Below, in pieces: positions 21,665 through 27,594 of a DNA stretch of 27,594 nt. The DNA is from JBFXAN01 sp050184225 (GTDB lineage Bacteria > Chloroflexota > Dehalococcoidia > CAUJGQ01): contig JBFXAN010000081.1 of assembly GCA_050184225.1 (NCBI GenBank), positions 1-27,594 of the forward strand, read 5' to 3'. The notes under the pieces are model-generated. The model was not told the origin of the DNA, did not search any database, and was given only the letters and a program-made list of their open reading frames with translations. How positions within the stretch are numbered: the first letter of the stretch is position 1; each line of letters begins with the position of its first letter. A program made the position numbers and the translations under genes.

Positions 21665-21902
21665 CTGACCGATCCATCAGGTCCAGCAGCGCGGCCGAGT
21701 CATCGAGATCGACACCAGGTCGTAGGCCCTTCCCTTTGAAGGTTCTGAGGATGAGTCGCTTGCGGCCGACGCTTGCCCGCCGGCGGGCGAGCGCTTCGCG
21801 AAGCGCATCCTCTACCAGCTCGGTGAGCGTTCGGCCAGAGGCGGCGGCCACGGCCTTGGCCTCTCTGAGCAAGGCGTCATCGAGGCGGATCGTGGTTCTC
21901 AT
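21651..21902 (-). CDS. vapB: VapB-type ribbon-helix-helix antitoxin
   Basis: 83-residue antitoxin. The N-terminal ribbon-helix-helix DNA-binding part is MRTTIRLDDALLREAKAVAA, with a second helix RTLTELVEDALREALARR. The C-terminal toxin-neutralising tail is GLRPGVDLDDSAALLDLMD, characteristic of VapB partners of PIN toxins. The gene is intact while its toxin is cut to 34 codons, making it an orphan antitoxin that may still bind its operator or neutralise related toxins elsewhere. There is no Shine-Dalgarno. An extended -10 (TGATATGCT) ends seven bases before the ATG, so the message is probably leaderless. A GCATC-TT-GATGC dyad just upstream is a candidate operator. Confidence 0.88.
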   Translation of the reverse strand: MRTTIRLDDALLREAKAVAAASGRTLTELVEDALREALARRRASVGRKRLILRTFKGKGLRPGVDLDDSAALLDLMDRSDAAP

Positions 21903-21909
21903 GCATCAG

Positions 21910-21918
21910 AGCATATCA
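21910..21918 (-). promoter_or_regulatory. Extended -10 promoter giving leaderless vapB mRNA
   Basis: On the minus strand, TGATATGCT (TG-n-TATGCT) ends 7 bases before the vapB ATG, which places the predicted start site at the A of the ATG. There is no clear -35 and no Shine-Dalgarno. The adjacent dyad (21924-21935) would overlap polymerase, fitting autorepression. Confidence 0.45.
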
Positions 21919-21923
21919 CCCTA

Positions 21924-21935
21924 GCATCAAGATGC
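21924..21935. promoter_or_regulatory. Candidate VapB operator dyad
   Basis: GCATC-AA-GATGC, a perfect 12-base dyad, six bases upstream of the extended -10 of vapB. A further GATGC/GCATC half site overlaps the start codon region (21900-21907). Ribbon-helix-helix antitoxins bind such short dyads. Inferred from position and symmetry. Confidence 0.35.
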
Positions 21936-22014
21936 ACCCGCCGGCGGACTCAATGTGGGCGGAGCTAGTGCCACGCCCTCGGACGGGTTGTCGAGCACCA
22001 TACCGGAGTTGGCG

Positions 22015-22039
22015 GGTGTGACGAGTGCGGCGTCACACC
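22015..22039 (-). terminator. Hairpin at the stop of the crotonase remnant
   Basis: GGTGTGACG (22015-22023) and CGTCACACC (22031-22039) form a 9-bp perfect stem with a 7-base loop that begins at the stop codon of the crotonase remnant on the minus strand. There is no T-tract. It may be the old end-of-operon structure of the lost gene and may now end transcription from the antitoxin-like gene. Confidence 0.4.
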
Positions 22040-22083
22040 TAGATCGGCGAGACTCCTGACTCATGAAAGGCGCGGTCGCGCCA
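22039..22083 (-). pseudogene. Residual 3' end of a lost crotonase gene
   Basis: These 45 bases encode WRDRAFHESGVSPI and a stop. They align without gaps to the last 14 residues plus stop of crotonase 2 (WRDRAFREQGVSPI, 22551-22595): 12 of 14 residues and 35 of 45 bases are identical, and several differences are synonymous. Upstream of the Trp codon the similarity stops at once. This is what is left of a diverged paralogue that lay downstream of crotonase 2, now replaced by the antitoxin-like gene at 22107-22514. Confidence 0.75.
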
Positions 22084-22106
22084 GCGGCGGGGGACGGGGC
22101 GACGGC

Positions 22107-22514
22107 TCATGCTGGTAACTGGCCGTGAGCCTCAGCGAGATAGCGGTCAACGCTCTCCGAGACATCGGACGGGCCGTCATAGTTCGTTACCATGCCCGCC
22201 AAGGCCCACAGTGGATCGGCCTCACTGGTCGGTCGACCTCGGCGGCGTTTCGGCGGGCGCAGCCCTTCCCGCCCGGCGTGCTGGGCGTGCTCGTCGGCGG
22301 CCAGCTCGGTGACCTCGTCCCAGCTACGGGGCGGATCGAGCGCCGGGATCGACTGATAGCCCTCATCAAGCGGTGTCGCCGGTATCAGCACGGCGACGGT
22401 CCGGTTGCCGCGCCGGAACTGACGCGGCTGGTGGGTCCGCTCGACCTCCTCGACTAGTTGCGCCACCTCTTCGGGCATGGTGGCTATGTCGATAGGCATC
22501 TGTTCTAGCGTCAT
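22107..22514 (-). CDS. Antitoxin-like protein (Phd/VapB-type), orphan
   Basis: 135-residue protein. The N-terminal ~65 residues contain VAQLVEEVERTHQPRQFRRG followed by NRTVAVLIPA, the pattern of Phd/YefM-like antitoxins (a regulated gene copy followed by R-x-VAVLIP). A Lys/Arg-rich linker (about 88-94) leads to DPLWALAGMVTNYDGPSDVS and SVDRYLAEA, a tail I associate with antitoxins of PIN toxins. No toxin frame follows: downstream on the same strand is only the crotonase remnant. ATG 22514 has GAGG nine bases upstream, and a perfect 15-base palindrome (22529-22543) just upstream fits autoregulation. Family assignment is from pattern only. Confidence 0.65.
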   Translation of the reverse strand: MTLEQMPIDIATMPEEVAQLVEEVERTHQPRQFRRGNRTVAVLIPATPLDEGYQSIPALDPPRSWDEVTELAADEHAQHAGREGLRPPKRRRGRPTSEADPLWALAGMVTNYDGPSDVSESVDRYLAEAHGQLPA

Positions 22515-22528
22515 GATGGCTGACCTCT

Positions 22529-22543
22529 GTTACCAACGGTAAC
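22529..22543. promoter_or_regulatory. Palindromic operator before the antitoxin-like gene
   Basis: GTTACC-AAC-GGTAAC, perfect 6-bp arms with a 3-base centre, 15-29 bases upstream of ATG 22514 and 8 bases past the crotonase 2 stop. Its position over the likely promoter or leader suits an autorepressing antitoxin. Confidence 0.5.
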
Positions 22544-22550
22544 ACACGGT

Positions 22551-23399
22551 TCAGATCGGCGAGACGCCCTGTTCACGGAAAGCGCGGTCGCGCCAGTCGA
22601 GGGCGGCGCGGAGGCCCTCGGCCTGGGAGATGCGGCCGAACTCGCCGGCGCCGGGGCGCATCTGGCCGCTGAGCGCGTGCCACTGCGGCGCGGTCATGAT
22701 CGCCGTGCGGAAGCCCATGATCTCGTAGGTCTGGTTCAGGTTGAGCTTGTTCGCCGCCAGCAGATCCGGTGAGATCGAGGCGAGCGCGCGGACTTCCTTG
22801 AGGGTCTCTGCTTCAAGCTGGTCGGCAGGAAAGCTCTTGGCGACCCAGCCCCAGTCGGCCGCCTGGCTGCCGCTGATCGAGTTGCCTGTCAATTGCAGAT
22901 ACTTCGCCCGCGCCATCGTCATCTTCCAGGGGAAGTAGGGGACATCCGGCGTGGTCATGCCGCGCATCGGTGGGTAACCGATCAGCGCGTCGTCGGCGGC
23001 GAAGGCGATGTCACACATCGACATCAGCTCGGTGCCGCCCGCGACGCAGTGGCCGTGGACCTTGGCGACGACCGGCTTGAGCAGGTCCCAGATCGTCAGC
23101 CAGTCGCGCAGGCAGCTGCGGGTGAACTGGTCGGTCCAGCCGTCGAACCACTGGCGGGAGACGTACTCGTTCGGACGGCCGCTGCCGCCGGGGGTGATGT
23201 CGTAGCCGGCGCAGAACGACGGTCCGGCGCCCTCGATCAGCACGACGCGCACGTCGTCATCGCGCTCGGCCGCGTGCAACGCATCGACGATCTCGTTGCG
23301 GAGCGCAGGATTGAGCGCGTTGCGCTTCTCCGGACGGTTCAATGTGATGCGCGCGATCCGGTCGTCCACGCGGTAGACGATCGACGTGTACTCACTCAT
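22551..23399 (-). CDS. Enoyl-CoA hydratase/isomerase-family protein (crotonase 2)
   Basis: 282-residue crotonase-fold protein: ARITLNRPEKRNALNPALR, the oxyanion segment GPSFCAGYDITPGG, and GHCVAGGTELMSMCDI with E124. The second-Glu position reads GYPP (P144), so it lacks the hydratase Glu pair, like crotonases 1 and 3. An unusually long insert with several Trp (residues 80-105: RQWFDGWTDQF, RDWLTIWDLL) covers the substrate side. The C-terminal ALDWRDRAF block is shared by the subfamily. ATG 23399 has GGAGGGAG upstream. It follows crotonase 3 by about 100 bases across an inverted repeat and was probably followed by a third paralogue, now a 45-base remnant. Confidence 0.88.
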   Translation of the reverse strand: MSEYTSIVYRVDDRIARITLNRPEKRNALNPALRNEIVDALHAAERDDDVRVVLIEGAGPSFCAGYDITPGGSGRPNEYVSRQWFDGWTDQFTRSCLRDWLTIWDLLKPVVAKVHGHCVAGGTELMSMCDIAFAADDALIGYPPMRGMTTPDVPYFPWKMTMARAKYLQLTGNSISGSQAADWGWVAKSFPADQLEAETLKEVRALASISPDLLAANKLNLNQTYEIMGFRTAIMTAPQWHALSGQMRPGAGEFGRISQAEGLRAALDWRDRAFREQGVSPI

Positions 23400-23424
23400 C
23401 GGACTCCCTCCATTTCATGTGCGA

Positions 23425-23485
23425 ACCACCAAGACACCAAGACACCAGGTCGTTATGAATCTTGGTGCCTTGGCGTCTTGGTGGT
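23425..23485. repeat. 25-bp imperfect inverted repeat (CACCAAGACACC family)
   Basis: Arms 23425-23449 and 23461-23485 pair over 25 bases with three mismatches, leaving an 11-base loop. Within the arm, CACCAAGA/CACCAAGA forms a tandem repeat. It lies between crotonases 3 and 2 within the operon. I recall CACCAAG-type dispersed intergenic repeats from many environmental genomes. A half copy (CACCACCAAGGCA) is at 26440-26452. Confidence 0.7.
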
Positions 23486-23500
23486 GAACCCTCTCTCCCG

Positions 23501-24436
23501 CTAGTAGGCGCGCTCGCCGGTGACAGCGCCGGCGACGGGGCGGTCCTTAGGAGCGGAGTCGTAGCGGCCGCGGAAGTCGCGGAAGGGACCGTCGCGCCAT
23601 TCGAGCGCGGCCTTCAGTCCTTCCTCGCGAACCTTCTTGCCCCACTCGCCCGCCTCGGGACGGTAGGAGCTGAGGCCCTGGATCTCGGTGCCGGACCAGA
23701 GGGCGGTGCGGATGCCCATCACCTCGTATTGACGATTCACCGACCGCTTCGAGTACATCAGCATGTTGTTGTCGATGTGCGCCATCCGCCGGGCGAACTG
23801 CTCGGTGAACGATGCCAGCTCGTCGGCGGGGACGGCGTAGTTCGCCCAACCGAGCCGCGCCATCTCCGCGCCGCTGATGCTGTCGCCGACGTAGGCGAAC
23901 TCCCGTGCCTTCGCCATCGGCAGATGCCAGGGCGCCCACATCATGTCCATCGTCGTCATCGCCCGCACGGGCGGATAGCCGACCTGGGCATCCTCGGCGA
24001 CGATGCGGAAGTCGCAGATCGACGCCAGTTCCGTGCCGCCGGCCAGGCAGTAACCCTGCACCTGCGCGATCACCGGTTTCGCCAGTTCCCAGATCGTCCA
24101 GTTGGTGGCGACGACGTGGCGCGACCATTCCATCGGGCCGGGGTGGGTCGAGCCGGTGTCGGGCAGGCGCGAGCGGGGATGGACGTAGGGGCTGGACTCG
24201 CCCGCTTGCCGGGCCGGGGTGAGGTCATAGCCGGCGGAGAAGGCGCGGCCCGCCGAGCGGAGGATGATCACGCCGACGTCGCGATTCGCCTCTGCTTCCT
24301 TCATCGCGTGCATCACTTCGCCGCGCAGGTTGTTGGAGAGCGCATTAAGCTTCTCCGGCCGGTTCAGCGTGACGAACGCCAGCCGGCCGTCCGTCTCAAA
24401 CAGAATGTCCTCATAGCCCGGTGTCGTCGCAACCAT
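23501..24436 (-). CDS. Enoyl-CoA hydratase/isomerase-family protein (crotonase 3)
   Basis: 311-residue crotonase-fold protein: LAFVTLNRPEKLNALSNNLR, GRAFSAGYDLTPARQ (Ser where relatives have Cys), a 30-residue insert (RQAGESSPYVHPRSRLPDTG and following), then GYCLAGGTELASICDF with E136. The second-Glu position is again Pro (P156 in GYPPV). The C-terminus has LEWRDGPFRDFRG plus a Lys/Pro-rich tail. Of the two in-frame ATGs, 24436 is chosen because GGAG lies immediately before the ATG at 24442, which is too close. It sits 39 bases after the LLM gene and about 100 before crotonase 2, in the minus-strand catabolic operon. Confidence 0.88.
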   Translation of the reverse strand: MVATTPGYEDILFETDGRLAFVTLNRPEKLNALSNNLRGEVMHAMKEAEANRDVGVIILRSAGRAFSAGYDLTPARQAGESSPYVHPRSRLPDTGSTHPGPMEWSRHVVATNWTIWELAKPVIAQVQGYCLAGGTELASICDFRIVAEDAQVGYPPVRAMTTMDMMWAPWHLPMAKAREFAYVGDSISGAEMARLGWANYAVPADELASFTEQFARRMAHIDNNMLMYSKRSVNRQYEVMGIRTALWSGTEIQGLSSYRPEAGEWGKKVREEGLKAALEWRDGPFRDFRGRYDSAPKDRPVAGAVTGERAY

Positions 24437-24475
24437 GGTCATCTCCTCTCGTCTCTCAAGCGTAGTCTCGTGCCG

Positions 24476-25429
24476 CTAGCGCAGCGCGGGGAAGATCTCC
24501 TCGGCGAGGTACTGCATGTCTTCGATCATGCCATCTGGCGTGAACGGCCCGGCGCCCACCCGCCGTGGCGTCGCGATCAGGTGCTGGAGCCCGGCTTCAC
24601 GATACTCGCCCAGCCGGTCGATGATCTCCTGCCGGCTCCCGCCGATCATCACCAGCGGCGCCGCTGTATCGCCGGCGCCGATGCGGATGCCGCCGAGCAT
24701 CGAGACCTCGATCTGGTCGAGCGTTCGTCCCCGACGCTCAAGCTCGGTCCGCACGCAGGCCAGTTGTTCGGCCACCATCGCCGGCGTCGAGCTGATCGTC
24801 TGGAAGCCGTCACCGTACCGCGCGACCCGCCGCGCCGCGACGTCGCCCCAGCCACCGACCCAGATCGGGATGTGCTGTCGCACCGGCTTGGGATACGCGC
24901 CGATGTCATGAAAAGAGACGAATCGCCCCGCAAATGAGGAAGCGCCGTCGCGCGACCACAACTCCTTGCAGACCGCGATCCACTCATCGGTGACGCGGCC
25001 GCGGATCGGATACCACTCGCCGATTCCCAGTGCCTCGAACTCCTCCTGCATCCAGCCGACGCCGATGCCGAGCCGCAGCCGCCCCCGCGCGAGCTGATCG
25101 ACCGTCGCCAGCATCTTCGCCAGGACGACGGGGTTGCGGTAGGGAATGATCAGCACGCTGGTGCCGATCTCTACCCGCTCGGTCGCGATCGCCAGCGCCG
25201 AGAGCATCGCGATCGGGTCGTAGATGTCCTGCCGCCAGGCGAATCCGGCGACGCCGCTGTCGTTGTAGGGGTAGCGGGCGCGGATGCGGGCGGGCATGAC
25301 GATGTGGTCGTGCACCCAGACCGAGTCGAAGCCCAGCCGCTCGGCGGCGGCAGCGATGCGGACCTGATCGCGGGCGGTGCCGAGCTTGCCGAACTGGCCG
25401 AAGTTCCCGATTGGGACGCCGAATTTCAT
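24476..25429 (-). CDS. LLM-class oxidoreductase (probable F420-dependent, Rv2161c-like)
   Basis: 317-residue TIM-barrel oxidoreductase: MKFGVPIGNFGQFG, AERLGFDSVWVHDHIVMP, RVEIGTSVLIIPYRNPVVLA, LARGRLRLGIGVGWMQEEFEA and PKPVRQHIPIWVGG. The short length, the DHI/DHV motif (instead of EHH) and the GVGWxxEEF block match the F420-dependent Rv2161c/TIGR03619 type as I know it. F420 rather than FMN is thus the better guess, though no F420 biosynthesis gene is in the window. Its start codon overlaps the stop of the LLM gene before it by four bases (ATGA), so the two are translationally coupled. It shares the operon with two crotonases and a cyclase-family hydrolase. Confidence 0.88.
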   Translation of the reverse strand: MKFGVPIGNFGQFGKLGTARDQVRIAAAAERLGFDSVWVHDHIVMPARIRARYPYNDSGVAGFAWRQDIYDPIAMLSALAIATERVEIGTSVLIIPYRNPVVLAKMLATVDQLARGRLRLGIGVGWMQEEFEALGIGEWYPIRGRVTDEWIAVCKELWSRDGASSFAGRFVSFHDIGAYPKPVRQHIPIWVGGWGDVAARRVARYGDGFQTISSTPAMVAEQLACVRTELERRGRTLDQIEVSMLGGIRIGAGDTAAPLVMIGGSRQEIIDRLGEYREAGLQHLIATPRRVGAGPFTPDGMIEDMQYLAEEIFPALR

Positions 25430-26400
25430 CGCACGCCTTCCTCAACCAGCGCCGGCCGCACCTCGCGGGCGACCTGCTCCATCGCCGTCCGCGTCGCTTC
25501 GAGGGATGTGTCACCGACCGCGCGGATCGTGGCGACGAGATGCTGTAGGCCCGCCTCCACGTACTGGTTCAGTCCTTCGACGATCTGCTGGGGCGTGCCG
25601 GTCAGGGGCGCGCGATCCGTGCCGGCCGGCGACGCCGTGACGGTGATCGCGCCGGTCATTGCGACCGTCAGCTCGGATGGATCGCGGCGGTCGGCCTCGG
25701 CGAACCGGCGCAGTTGTTCGACCTCCTCACGCAGCGTTGCCGGATCGGAGGCGATCGCGATGTAGCCGTTGCCGAGCCGGGCCGCGCGGATCAGGACCTG
25801 CTCGCCCTTGCCGCCCGCCCAGATCGGGATGTGCGGCTGCCGCACCGGGTGGGGGAAGGTACCAGCGTCGGTAAAGCGCACATACCGCCCCTGGTACCAG
25901 GATGGTCCGGTGTTCAGCCACGCCTCCTTCATCGCCCGCAGGTAGTCGTTCGTCACCGAGCCGCGGTGCGCGAAGTGCTCCGGTGGCAGTCCCAACGCCG
26001 TGAACTCATCCTCAAGCCAGCCGACACCCGCCCCGAGGATGACCCGGCCGCCGGAGAGCTGATCGGCGGTCGCCAGCATCTTCGCCGTCATCAGCGGATG
26101 CCGGTAGGGGATGACGAGGACGGCCACGCCGATCTCAACCCGCTCCGTCGCCTGCGCCAGCGCGCTGATCAGCACGAGCGGGTCATAGACCGCGTCGCGG
26201 TAGGTGGCCGAGATCCGACCGCTCTCGTTGTAGGGATAGCGTGCCGTCGCCTCGACCGGCAGGATGACGTGATCGGCGACCCAAACCGAGTCGTAGCCGA
26301 GCGCCTCCGCCGAGCGGGCGATGTCGAGGCAGGCATGGATGCCGCCGGCCTCGGCGCCAAACCCACCCAGATTGCGCACGGTGATACCGATCTTCATCAT
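25426..26400 (-). CDS. LLM-class oxidoreductase (probable F420-dependent), tandem paralogue
   Basis: 324-residue paralogue of the next gene: MKIGITVRNLGGFG, AEALGYDSVWVADHVILPVE, RVEIGVAVLVIPYRHPLMTA, LSGGRVILGAGVGWLEDEFTA and PHPVRQPHIPIWAGG. The two proteins share the YPYN-(E/D)-SG and KMLAT-(A/V)-DQL blocks and probably arose by tandem duplication; they may have different substrates or form a heteromer. Start is ATG 26400 or the adjacent ATG 26397; GAGG is 3 or 6 bases upstream respectively, so the second may be the one used. The four-base overlap with the downstream gene indicates coupling. The substrate is unknown. Confidence 0.88.
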   Translation of the reverse strand: MMKIGITVRNLGGFGAEAGGIHACLDIARSAEALGYDSVWVADHVILPVEATARYPYNESGRISATYRDAVYDPLVLISALAQATERVEIGVAVLVIPYRHPLMTAKMLATADQLSGGRVILGAGVGWLEDEFTALGLPPEHFAHRGSVTNDYLRAMKEAWLNTGPSWYQGRYVRFTDAGTFPHPVRQPHIPIWAGGKGEQVLIRAARLGNGYIAIASDPATLREEVEQLRRFAEADRRDPSELTVAMTGAITVTASPAGTDRAPLTGTPQQIVEGLNQYVEAGLQHLVATIRAVGDTSLEATRTAMEQVAREVRPALVEEGVR

Positions 26401-26497
26401 CGACCTCGGACATTGAACAGCACGGCCGTATCAGGCGCTCACCACCAAGGCATAAGGAAGAAGCGGAAGGTTGCGTCCTGACGGCACATCGCCGCGC

Positions 26498-27430
26498 CTA
26501 GAATACCGCGATCGGGTTCAACGCGGAGCCGGTACCCCGCTCGATCACCAGCGGCGCGAGGATGAACTGGAACTCCCAGCGATTGCGCTCGGCGCAGGCA
26601 TCGGCCAGCCGTTCCAGGGCGAGATTGTCGAGGAGATGCACCCCCATGGCGACCAATGTTGCGGCGTGGACCGGGAGGACGTTGTCGTCGCAGCGCGAGG
26701 GCAGGACATCACTGATGCCGTCGCTGCCGAGCACGGCGACGCCCCGCTCCTTCACCCACGGCATCGTGCTGACGTGGAGGCCCGCCGCACCGTGCATGAG
26801 CATCGTCTCGCCCTCGACGCTCTCCCGCTTGTGGCGGCCGGTGCGGACGAGCAGGATGTCGCCTTCCTCGACGTGGACTCCCTGACGCGCCTCGGCCGCC
26901 TCCAGGTCTTCGACCATGATCGCCTCGCCTTTGGCGAGGAAGTCGCGTCCGTGGATACGGGGAATATCGAGCAGCACGCCGCGGCTAACGACGCCATCAC
27001 GTGCGACATCGATCGCGTTCTTCTCGGCGCCGGAAGAGGTCATCGCCGCCGCTGGGTAGCCGTTGTACATCTGCTTGTTCCAGAAGACATGACAGAGCGC
27101 GTCCATGTGGCTGGTCGCGAACCCGTGCGGCGCGATCGTCGTCAGGTCCGCCGCCGAGGCAAATCCGTCGCCGGCGACATCGCCACCGGCGAGCACAGCG
27201 CGGCCGGCCGGCCGGAAGTTGTTTGGTCCGGGCATCACGGGAATCGGGTTGGCCGCGCTGACCGTCACCCCCTCCCGAACAAGCGCCGCCGCCGCTGCCC
27301 GTTTTGCGGCGGTAATCAGGTTCAAGGCGCCGCACTGATCGTCCGGCCCCCATCGCCCCCAATTCTTCAGGCGCTCGAAGAGCGCGACGAACTCCGCCAT
27401 GGTCACTGAAGACGCCTGTGCTGTTGTCAT
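26498..27430 (-). CDS. Cyclase-family metal-dependent hydrolase (kynurenine formamidase-like)
   Basis: 310-residue member of the cyclase family (PF04199), which includes bacterial kynurenine formamidase and isatin hydrolase; these use a metal centre to hydrolyse amides or cyclic amides. Seen: the N-terminal NWGRWGPDDQCGALNLI, the metal motif HGFATSHMDALCH (H102, H108, D110, H114), VVSRGVLLDIPRIHG, the GDILLVRTG strand and a C-terminal AVLGSDGISDVLP. ATG 27430 has GAGGAG four bases upstream; the frame to 27508 would cover the leader and is rejected. It is the first gene of the minus-strand catabolic operon, with a good promoter at 27518-27546. A formamide-like or lactam/lactone substrate is possible. 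Confidence 0.9.
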   Translation of the reverse strand: MTTAQASSVTMAEFVALFERLKNWGRWGPDDQCGALNLITAAKRAAAAALVREGVTVSAANPIPVMPGPNNFRPAGRAVLAGGDVAGDGFASAADLTTIAPHGFATSHMDALCHVFWNKQMYNGYPAAAMTSSGAEKNAIDVARDGVVSRGVLLDIPRIHGRDFLAKGEAIMVEDLEAAEARQGVHVEEGDILLVRTGRHKRESVEGETMLMHGAAGLHVSTMPWVKERGVAVLGSDGISDVLPSRCDDNVLPVHAATLVAMGVHLLDNLALERLADACAERNRWEFQFILAPLVIERGTGSALNPIAVF

Positions 27431-27517
27431 CACACTCCTCGCCGCCAATGATTGTCGGGTTGCAACCAGCCGGCCCCCGGTGGACCGTTCGTCTGGACAT
27501 CGCGTCAAAGCAGCACT

Positions 27518-27546
27518 ACGATAGGCGCTGACCTGGCATGTGTCAA
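27518..27546 (-). promoter_or_regulatory. Sigma70-type promoter of the cyclase/LLM/crotonase operon
   Basis: On the minus strand: TTGACA (27541-27546), exactly 17 bases, TATCGT (27518-27523). The -35 is perfect, the spacer optimal and the -10 matches four of six. The start would be near 27511, giving an ~80-base leader before ATG 27430. It has the same architecture as the promoter at 8900-8928. Confidence 0.6.
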
Positions 27547-27561
27547 CGAGAAACCGCGGAC

Positions 27562-27594
27562 GGCCCTCACCCCCCGACCCCCTCTCCCGTCCCG
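27562..27594. repeat. MITE-like palindrome unit, cut by the window end
   Basis: Starts GGCCCTCACC and runs into CCCTCTCCCG, the same unit and orientation as the left copies at 2633 and 11971. The right half is outside the window. It lies upstream of the operon promoter. Confidence 0.65.

Noticed and set aside
23462..24937. 491-codon plus-strand frame across crotonase 3 and an LLM gene
   Set aside because: It spans two real genes and their intergenic gap on the opposite strand and starts inside the inverted repeat, so it is not a gene.
1..27594. CRISPR arrays, tRNA or rRNA genes, transposases
   Set aside because: No regularly spaced direct repeats, cloverleaf sequences, rRNA-like blocks or transposase-like proteins were recognised by eye; the repeats seen are inverted and dispersed.

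Overview
The window is GC-rich bacterial chromosome. Its gene families (many LLM-type flavin/F420 oxidoreductases, crotonases, a CaiB/BaiF CoA-transferase, a phosphotriesterase-like hydrolase, Tat-exported lipoprotein binding proteins of peptide-type ABC importers) and its GC-rich palindromic intergenic repeats suggest a Chloroflexota bacterium (Thermomicrobia-like) or a close ecological equivalent. This placement is inference from gene content; there is no rRNA or other marker. No tRNA, rRNA, CRISPR array, IS transposase or phage gene was seen.

Layout. (1) 1-2607, plus strand: the 3' part of an acetyl-CoA synthetase, then a Zn-alcohol dehydrogenase broken by a one-base frameshift. (2) 8724-2760, minus strand: a transporter operon of binding lipoprotein, two permeases, LLM oxidoreductase and phosphotriesterase-like hydrolase, behind a good sigma70-type promoter and divergent from an IclR regulator (9029-9904). 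No ATPase subunit is present. (3) 10122-11006, plus: crotonase 1. (4) 11882-11040, minus: amidohydrolase. (5) 13805-12148, minus: a thiolase-like protein without the nucleophilic Cys, paired with a DUF35 OB-fold partner. (6) 14144-21147, plus: a likely catabolic operon of a second binding lipoprotein, a type III CoA-transferase, a ThDP-dependent 2-hydroxyacyl-CoA lyase, an alpha/beta-hydrolase-fold protein without its nucleophile, and an LLM oxidoreductase. (7) 21224-22514, minus: a degraded patch with a small hypothetical gene, VapB with a truncated VapC, the last 14 codons of a lost crotonase, and a second antitoxin-like gene with a palindromic operator. (8) 27430-22551, minus: a second likely catabolic operon of cyclase-family hydrolase, two tandem LLM oxidoreductases and crotonases 3 and 2, behind a good promoter.

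Working together. The most coherent chemistry is in block 6. A formyl-CoA-transferase-type enzyme would load CoA onto a 2-hydroxy acid, and the lyase would split the thioester into an aldehyde or ketone plus formyl-CoA, which can serve as the next CoA donor. This would parallel the Frc/Oxc oxalate cycle but act on longer or branched 2-hydroxy acids. The surrounding monooxygenases, crotonases, hydrolases and importers suggest a region for degrading imported organic acids, lactones or xenobiotics; actual substrates cannot be read from the sequence.

The gaps hold at least four unrelated inverted-repeat families (2633-2751, 11971-12135 and 27562-27594; 3785-3860; 19777-19847; 23425-23485), several of them inside apparent operons.
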